Positions 56,495 to 64,000 of a stretch of 64,000 nt of DNA are shown here, in pieces. Made by a program: the position numbers and the translations under genes. This stretch comes from Fagopyrum homotropicum. Taxonomy: Eukaryota; Streptophyta; Magnoliopsida; Caryophyllales; Polygonaceae. The DNA is taken from the NCBI GenBank assembly GCA_033239125.1, contig BSWB01000004.1, forward strand, positions 125,745,235 through 125,809,234, in the 5' to 3' direction. Positions within the stretch are counted from its first letter, which is position 1, and the number at the start of each line of letters is the position of its first letter. Below the pieces are notes generated by a model, which saw only the letters and a program-made list of their open reading frames with translations, made no database searches and was not told the DNA's origin.

Positions 56495-59400
56495 GTAATT
56501 AAGACTCGCTCGGAAAATCTACAAGTATAACTATCTCTGCATAAAACTCGGGATAGTTCCTCCGGATTGGAGATGACAATTTTATCCGTACCCGACGGAC
56601 ATCCGGCCACCCGATCCAATGTAAAAGGTTGCAAACCCGTGAAAAGACGGGTGAAAGCGGATGACGGATAAAGCGGGTGGTGGATCGGGTCGGATGCGGG
56701 TGAATGTTTCATCCACCCATCACTCGACCCATCATCCACCAACTCATCCGAACCGTATTCACCCGCTTAAAATTATATATATTATTTTAGTATTTGTAGT
56801 TTTATATTATAAAAATTTTACCATTATTTTCTTACTATATAATTATATTAAATTAAACCCTATATTTTCTTTCCTAGTATGTTTTCTTTGGATTTCTAAT
56901 ATATTTCAACCCTTGTTATTGATTCATTATAAACAAAATTATTATAGATCTTGCTTTGTTATTGTGTTTTACTTGATATCATGTACATTTTATGTTATTT
57001 TTTATTTGGATTTAAATGTGTTCTTGACTTTCAATAAAATATTAAAATTTTACAATTTATAAATAAAAGGTGGAACACCCGAAATTTCAACCGATCCACC
57101 CGCTTCCTCCGACAAATGTGAATGGATTGGATGCGGGTGAGACCATTAGTGGAAGGTGGGTCGGGTGGGGTGGACAATTATGGGTGATGGATCGGGTGGT
57201 GGTCAAGGTCATCCATCCGTCACCCGATCCTTTGTCATCCCTACTCTGGATACTATCCTCAGTCTCCAATGTGGCCTCCTTTGGTCTTCGTCTGGACCGC
57301 TGTATCCTCATCATCGGAATGTCCTCCGAGCGCAAGCATTTCATACCCCGCTCTAGGATTGCAACAAGATGCTCAACAAACGTGTGGTCCGGGTCAACCA
57401 CCAAGTCCTCATAGTAGATAATGAGTCTCGGATCTGTTATGTATTCCCTCAATTGAGACACATGAAATACGGGATGAACACCCTCTAATCTAGGTGGCAA
57501 CACAAGACGATAGGTCACCTCAACGACTCGCTCCAAAATCTCAAAAGGACCGGCATAGCGCGGACTCAGCTTCCCCTTTATGCCAAAACGTCTGACGCCT
57601 CACGTCGGTGATACTCTCACCTAGACATTAGCTCTCACTCTGAACTCTAGAGGCCGACGCCTCTTTTTCGCATATGACTTGTGGTGACATTGTGCAACCA
57701 GCATCCTCTCTCTAATCGATGCCACTCGGGCACTATCATCCTGAATCTGATAAGGATCTATACCACTAACACTGCTCGGCTCATCCGAACATAAAGGTGT
57801 ATGGCACCTCCGTCCATACAATGCCACATAAGGGGCCATCCTGATCAATGCATGCGAGTAGTTGTTGTACGAAAGTTCCACCAAGGGGAGGTGATCTAAC
57901 AACACATGTCTCTAGTCTAGCACGCATGGCCTTAGGATGTCCTCTAGGGTCTGAAATGTCCTCTCTGACATACTATCTGACTGAGGATAAAAAGCCGTCG
58001 TAAAATGAAGGCTCGTACTAAAGCATTATGTACCAGTTACCAAAACTGAGAGATGAAAGGACCATCTCGCTCATACACAATGGTCCTCGGTACTCCATGG
58101 AGCCTCACTATCTGCTTGGTGATCTCCTTACCTAACCGACTCACCAGCCACATTTCCCAAACAGGGACAAAACGTGTCGTCTTCATCAGTCTATCAAGGA
58201 TAACCCATATGGCATCAAAACTCCTACTCGCCCTCGGGCCGGTAGCAAAATTCGTGGAGATATCCTCCCACTTCCACTACGGCACTGGAGGTGGATGGAG
58301 CTCTCCTCCATGGAGCTCTCCTCCGACTTCCACTAGGCCACTAACCGGGCTACATCGGGCTTCTTCCCGCCCCACCAAAATGAGCGTCTCACATCCTGAT
58401 ACATCTTACTCGCACCTGACTGCATTGTGTAAGGTGTGGAGTGAGCCTCCTACAAAATCCTCTACCTCAGCTCTTTGTCAGAAGGTACACATACGGGCTC
58501 GCGGCGTCTCATCAATCCATCAACACCAATGGTAAATGGTTGAGCCTCACCTCGGGACATCCTGTCTCAGATCCGTCTCAACGCCGGGCATGTCTCTTGT
58601 TTCTGTTGGATCTCTCCCAACAAATCAGGTAGAACCTCTAAAGTAGACAAATGGACATCCTCATAAGGGAACCGAATGTCCACCTCTAGCCATTCCAGGT
58701 CTCTCTTCAACTCAGGCTGAACTGTCACTCGCGCAATCGCCTTCTCTCGAGGCATCTTCCTGGTTAGGGAGTCGGCGACAATATTCGCCTTCCCTGGATG
58801 ATACAAAATCCCAAGGTAAAAGTCCTTGATCAACTCAAGCTATCTATGTTGGAGGTTATTCAATTCCTGCTACGTGAAAATATACTTTTGACTCTTATGG
58901 TTTGTGAAGATTTTGCAAGTAACTCCGTACAGGTAATGCTTCCAGATCTTCAAGGCATGAACTACCGCGGCCATCTCCAATCATGAGTCGGGTAGTTCTC
59001 TTCATATGTCTTAAGTTGTCTAGACGCATAGGCAATCACTCTATTTCGCTGCATCAGTACACGTCCCAAACCTAGCTTGAACGCGTCACTATAAACCACA
59101 AAATCATTTGTGCCCTCCGGCTGTGCTAAGATAGGAGCGGAAGTCAATCTCCTTTTCAGCTCCTCAAAACTCTGAGTATACGGCTTGGACCATACAAAGT
59201 GGGTAGTCTTCCTCAGGAGGCTGGTAAGTGGTCGGGCAATCACTGAAAACCATTCGACAAATCTATGGTAATATACAGCTAAGACAAGGAAGCTACGCAC
59301 TTCCTTTACATTCGTCTGTTTCGTCATTGCTGCAATAGCCTCAATCTTCACCGGATCAACCTTGATCCTATCGTCGGAAACCACATGACCTAGAAAGGCC

Positions 59401-60200
59401 ACCTCTGTCATCTAGAACTCGCGCTTAGATAGCTTCGCGTACAACTCTCTATCTTGCAGGACCCACAAAACTGCCCTCAAATGCCCCGCGTGTTCCTCCC
59501 TACTACGAGAGTATACCAAGATATCATTCATCAACTCCATGAAGATGGCGGGCGCATTAGTGAGCCCGAATGACATCACTACAAACTCATAGTGACCATA
59601 TCGAGTCCAGAATGCCATCTTATGTATATCCTGCTCTCTCACCCTCAGCTGGTGATATTTGGAGCACAAATCAATCATGGGGAACACATAAGCTCCATGC
59701 AGTTCATCGAACAAATCTTCAATACTGGGTAGCGGGTACTTGTGTTGAAGGTCACCTTGCTCAACTCCCAGTAGTCTATACACAACCTCAACGATCTGTC
59801 CTTCTTCCGCACAAAAAGGATAGGTGCACCCCAAGGGAAACGCTAGGGCGTATGAAGCCCTTCTCAACCAACTCCTCGAGTTTTTTGTTCAACTCTAAAA
59901 GCTAAATAGGCGCGATATGATATGGGTCCTTCAAGATCGGTCTCATCCCCGGCTCCAACTCTATACAAAATTCATGCTCCGCTGCGGCGGCAAGTTGGAT
60001 GGCTCCTTGAAGACGTTAGTGAACTCGCACATGACGGGAATATCCTGTAAAGCTGGACACTCGCCCTCCTTTATGACATAACAACATAAGGTCTCACAAC
60101 CCTGTGCAATCACCCTCGCCGCTCCAACTGCGCTGATAATCGTACCAGATTTTCCAAGGTCTAAACCTCGGAAAACCTCAACTAGACCCATCGCGGTAGT
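56495..60200 (-). pseudogene. pol: Chromovirus pol A: RT, RNase H, integrase, chromodomain tail
   Basis: Minus strand. It starts in the protease-RT linker (PALQDIPVMCEFTNVF), truncated by element 4 at 60204. RT: YPLPSIEDLFDELHGAYVF, HYEFVVMSFGLTNAPAIF, then a deletion fuses MELMN to DILVYS, removing the segment with the first catalytic Asp of the FIDD box. RNase H: FVVYSDAFKLGLG, RVIAYASRQLK. Integrase is decayed, but NNYSHALIRMAPYVALYGRR and HPVFHVSQLREYITDP remain. The tail EATLETEDSIQS is chromodomain-like and resumes beyond the MITE as RRNYPEFYAE (56567 downward). Position and sequence mark it as Tekay/Del-type. Many stops; dead. Confidence 0.88.
56568..57243. mobile_element. hAT-like MITE, 676 bp
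   Basis: Terminal inverted repeats TGGAGATGACAA and (as reverse complement of the right end) TAGGGATGACAA, 10 of 12 matching. Flanked by 8-bp duplications CTCCGGAT (56560-56567) and CTCTGGAT (57244-57251), 7 of 8 matching. Subterminal regions are rich in GGGTGGATCGGGT-type repeats in both orientations; the centre is AT-rich and has no transposase. TIR sequence, 8-bp TSD and GGGT-rich ends fit non-autonomous hAT elements of plants. Confidence 0.85.
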
Positions 60201-60204
60201 GACC

Positions 60205-61963
60205 TGATAGAATGTATTCTAGTCTATATTTTGGGACTTGTTTAGACATTTTATCTTCAATTATCTGCATGTATGGATGTATATTATGTGATTATATTGT
60301 TGTTTCATCTATCTTTACGGGAATCAAGGTCTACACGAAGTTTCGCTGTAATCGTAGGTAAAATGCACATTTTGCATCAAAAAGGAGCTAAGAAGCTAAA
60401 GAGTCATTAGAGCTACATTCTGGAGCTTAAGGAAGAACTCAGGAAGTATGGAAAGGAATAAGAAGATTAAACTTTGGACCAGATTCGAGATATTTCACAT
60501 TCAGTTGAGATTTACCTCGGTCAGCTACAGTGTCACCTCAACCGAGGTGATCTTGAAGAGCTCCCCGACCGAGGCGAACACCCTACCGCCGGCGAGATCC
60601 ATATTTTAGGCTGAGATCTTTTATTTCTGGAAAGAAGATATTTTATATTTTTGGGCTGGATTTCTCGAAGGAATATATTATATTTGGGAGATCTATTTTA
60701 GAGATATGGATATATTTTCTAGGAAATTATCTTTTTAAGATATTATTATCTTTGGAAGATAATTTTCCTATATAAAGGGTTGAATTTTCCACAAGTTCAA
60801 CCATGCTTGGAGGCTGAGAACATCTAGCAATTAAGAGATTTTCTGGAAGCTTTGAAGGAAGGATTGATGGATTGAAGATCAAAGAAGGAAGGAATCTAGT
60901 GGAGTTAGCTTTTGAGGGAGTTTGTAAGACTTTCTTAGATTCCCTTTTGGTTTGTTGTCTTAGCTAACTTGTGATTTGAGGAACGCTAATTTGTTGTTAT
61001 TTAATTCAGTTATTGAGACCTTTTTCTTAAGGTTTTCTTATTCGAATATTGATTCCTTTTCCATATATTTGTTTATTCTTATCATGATGATTGTTGGCTA
61101 AGTTTCTTATGCGATTCTATGGTGATTGGCTGAAAGTTGTGGGGAAGACGATGATAGAATGATCTTAATCAGAGCAGGACCCTGAAAGCTCAAGTCTTTA
61201 ACCTTAACCTTAGAACACCCCGTCAGCTGTGGAACATCTCGACCGAGATGGTACATAAACTGAACGAGGTGAACCTTTTCTGAACCTATTCTGAGTTAAG
61301 AGTTTCAGTTTGCCAAATCCTATCCTTATTACACCTTTCCTGATTCAATGCAAATCTAGGATGAGACTTACCCGGTAATTCCTTTGTTTGTTAACCTAAG
61401 ATCATGAGTGTAGGTAATAAAGGTTTATCCTTTATTGGGGTTTGAGTGTGCCTTCATCCCATCTTTGTGAGTTAGCCTGAGACTTACCTGTTAAAGTTTG
61501 ATTTTATTCCCTTAGGTGGTGTGTTGGTTTGAGATTATAGTTCCTTTCCTTAGTACCTTGAGACTTACCCAGTGATAGGAGTTTTGGTTTGGGATAGTGA
61601 GTAGTGAGACTTACCCGGTAATCTATTCCCATCTTAGAAACACCTTCCCTTTGCAAACCTCGGCTTTGTCCGCGTTATCCTTTGAGATCTTGAGTCGGAA
61701 CCACAACTAGATGCTTTAATCCCTAGAATCCGCATTTCCCCTTACTTGACTTTTACATCATCTTTGATTGCTTTAATTGCTTTTGGTTAATTGCAATATT
61801 TGACAACAGATTATGTGCTTTATTCACCTAAGTCCCTGTGATCGATCCCTGGAATTCTTGCTTTTTATTACAATTGACCCGTACACTGCGGGTTCGCATA
61901 TTTGTTCAAGCATACTTCTTGGGTTACAAATTTAAAGCTTGCACACACCGTTTGGAGCGAACA
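60205..61963 (+). repeat. 5' LTR of element 4
   Basis: 1759 bp, TGATAGAATG to GGAGCGAACA. TATATAAA at 60769-60776. Palindromes near 60515-60575 and 61233-61270. GAGACTTACCCGGTRA-like copies near 61362, 61481, 61560 and 61607, two of them mutated. Confidence 0.92.
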
Positions 61964-61969
61964 AGTTTT

Positions 61970-61987
61970 TGGCGCCGTTGCCGGGGA
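61970..61987 (+). other. Primer-binding site (tRNA-Asp type), element 4
   Basis: TGGCGCCGTTGCCGGGGA, six bases after the LTR. Confidence 0.95.
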
Positions 61988-62091
61988 CTTGGTCTAGACC
62001 AAGCCGGTTGCGGTTGTCTTGCGGGGCAATTGCCCTTGTTGCTATTAACCACTCTACTTGAGTGTTTTCGCAGGATCTTTTTCTTAGGTTT

Positions 62092-63600
62092 ATGCAAAGA
62101 ACCCGTGTTGGGAAGGAATTCGTTCCTTACGATCCCGAACATGAAAAGACATACAAGCGACTATTGAAAGAAGCTAAGATGGACAATCAAGGCAATTGCG
62201 ATCTTGAGGCCGAATTGAAGGAGGCGTTGGAACAGCTACGCCTCAATAAGGAAGAACTGCAACGAGAGAGAGTGCAGACTTGCGCAAGAACTGAAGAGAT
62301 TGAAGCAGATATATGGCCGCTCTAAGGGCCCAGTTTCTGCCTCGACCGATCCCGGATCCTCGACCGAGGCAAGACCCAGTCCATGTTGCCCCGGCCGACA
62401 TACATCCACCTCGGATGCATGTCCTAGATGTTCTTTTTGCTGGGGTTCCACAAACCCTAGGACAAAGGATGAACCCTAATCAGCAAGTGAGGCATCCAGG
62501 TGTCAACCTAGGTGATCCAGCTGAGCATGATTACGAACTTCGACTGCAAGTAATATTCATGATCCGCCAATGCCAATTTGGAGGCTTAGAAATGAAGTCT
62601 CCACATCAGCATTTGTAAAACTACGAGATTCTGATGGAGACCTTGAGACCTTCAAGGCTGGAAAACAACAACTACAAGCTAAGGCCTTTTTACTTTTCTC
62701 TGAAAGACAGGACGCTTACTTGGTATCAATCTTTTACACCCGGAAAGATCAACACTTGGGAAGAGATGACGACAGAGTTTCTAACAAAGTTCTTTCCCCC
62801 CTCTAAGACCGCTAAAATGAGAGGGAAGATCAATACATTCATCATGAAGGAGAAGGAGAGTTTGTCCAAGTCATGGGAGAGTTTCAAAGATGTTCTATTG
62901 GATTTCTCACATCGTGGGATTCCAAAGATAGAGTTGCTAGAGATATACTTCAAGGGATTAGATGGAGCTACTCAATTAATCTCCAACTACTTTCCGCCGG
63001 CACATTCATGGATATGCCAATAGACGAAGCTTGGGAGCTCATTGAAAAGCAAGCTTTGCATATGGATAAGTACTCTCATCAAGGAGCCAAAAATGGAGAA
63101 AAGAGAGTTAGTTTCCAAGACACTTCATCAAAAGATACTCAACTCATCTCCCTTAAAAATGATGTAAAGCAATTGAAGGAGCTTTTAGTAGCTCACACAA
63201 AGAAGGAAGATGGAGGATATCAAGGAAGAAACAACAACCAAGGGTCACGGAACAACAATTACAACAACAATAGAGGCTCTAACAACAACAATTGGAGATC
63301 TAATCAATAAAATTTGGGTAACCCTCATTCTCATTCTAATAAAGCTTTTAACCCCTCCTCTTCTTCTTCTTCTATTGCATTGAAGAGCCGGGATCCTGGA
63401 TCAAGTTCGTCCCAGCCAGAGAAGAAAGATGTAGTGCTGGAGGAAATCTTGATCAAGCTAACCGCTATAGAGACGTCAATGACTTCATTTTCTAAGGCAC
63501 AAAAAGCCGTGGAGCAAAAATTCTTTAATAAGGCGAATGAAGCGCAAAGAGATCAAGGGAAGCTCCCAGCAAGGATAGAGAGCAACCCTAAAGGATAGAT
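62092..63600 (+). pseudogene. gag: gag of element 4, broken
   Basis: ATG at 62092 (MQRTRVGKEFVPYDPE). Capsid core readable (RQCQFGGLEMKSPHQHL, then TAA where relatives have CAA; YKLRPFYFSLKDRTLTWYQSF). Asn/Arg-rich tail near 63220-63300 and Ser-rich linker near 63350-63400. Frameshifts near 62300 and 62985 and stops near 62616, 63308 and 63598. Palindrome-encoded DPRPRQDP is present near 62355. Confidence 0.88.
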
Positions 63601-64000
63601 TATGGCAATAACGACGAGAAGTGGACAAAAAACTAGAGAACCAGTACCTCGGTCGGTGCTAGTGCAGACGAAGAACACCTCGGTCAAGGACGAAACGAGG
63701 AACATTTCGGTCGAGGTGCCATCCGAGGTGGAGTCCCAGACAGCGAAGGATAAATCTAAAGTTTATGTTCCACCTCCTACTTATAAACCACCACTTCCAT
63801 TCCCACAGTCAAGGGCGAGAGCACATCTAGACAAGCATTTTAGGATGCCCACCAATGGGAAATTCTTGAAAGAGATTCTTTCAAGGAAGAGGAAGCTAGA
63901 AGACTTTGGAGAAGTTAGGATGACATCTAAGTCCTCGGAACTCATTCAAATCATGAAGGAAAAGATGTCACCTAAGTTGAAAGATCCCGGCTCATTTTGT
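63601..64000 (+). pseudogene. gag-protease junction of element 4, partial
   Basis: Continues the polyprotein: MAITTRSGQKT, palindrome-encoded TSV/ISVEVP segment (63645-63735), VPPPTYKPPLPFPQSRARAHLDKHF. A deletion of about 60 bases at 63840 removes the segment between DKHF and MPTNGKFLKEILS. It ends at the window edge just before the protease active site. Confidence 0.8.

Larger units (their letters stand above)
60205..64000 (+). mobile_element. Element 4: Athila-type, family A, 5' part
   Basis: Plus-strand element inserted in chromovirus pol A and running off the window. LTR, primer site, broken gag and the start of protease are visible. It is more diverged from elements 1-3 than they are from each other, and carries more decay. 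Target duplication cannot be checked (left flank TGACC). Whether it has RT or integrase lies outside the window. Confidence 0.9.

Overview
The window is plant DNA, most likely from a large, repeat-rich eudicot-type genome. It consists almost entirely of LTR retrotransposons of the Ty3/gypsy superfamily inserted into one another. I found no convincing single-copy host gene, tRNA, rRNA or CRISPR array. All assignments come from reading conserved motifs and comparing copies by eye; no database search was run.

Layout from the oldest layer inward. (1) Positions 1-4287 hold a decayed plus-strand chromovirus (Tekay/Del-like): integrase scraps, then LTR-like DNA ending in GGGGTGTTACA. (2) A minus-strand chromovirus array spans 4396-5542 and 52034-60200, arranged pol A - LTR - truncated pol B - LTR. 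A 676-bp hAT-like MITE sits in the last codons of pol A. (3) An old minus-strand Athila-type element, 'element 0' or family B (5543-52033), is inserted in the chromovirus LTR. (4) Two Athila-type elements of a different family, A, are inserted in element 0. Element 1 (7679-19086, plus, TSD GTGGT) lies in its 3' noncoding region. Element 3 (24894-48053, minus, TSD TTGCA) lies in its protease gene. (5) Element 2 (29540-40838, plus, TSD AGGAT) is inserted in the accessory ORF of element 3. (6) Element 4 (60205 to beyond 64000, plus, family A) is inserted in chromovirus pol A.

Family A elements have LTRs of about 1.75 kb, a tRNA-Asp-type primer site (TGGCGCCGTTGCCGGGGA), a gag-pol frame and a separate downstream ORF of about 477 codons related to the ATHILA ORF-1 family. 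Their pol genes are partitioned. Elements 1 and 2 encode Gag-protease-integrase and have no reverse transcriptase or RNase H. Element 3 encodes Gag-protease-RT-RNase H and has no integrase. Frames in elements 2 and 3 are nearly continuous, broken by only one and three nonsense codons, which suggests mutually dependent non-autonomous partners.

The most unusual signal is a short quasi-palindrome scattered dozens of times through each Athila element: CCTCGACCGAGG (and half sites) in family A, CCACGGCCGTGG in family B. Both fit CCWCGGYCGWGG. Sites cluster in the LTRs, the protease-side linker, the region before the accessory ORF and the 3' noncoding region. In coding DNA the same string is read in two different frames (Pro-Arg-Pro-Arg and Ser-Thr-Glu), so it appears to be kept as nucleic acid rather than protein. 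A family-specific binding site for an element-encoded or host factor is the leading idea.
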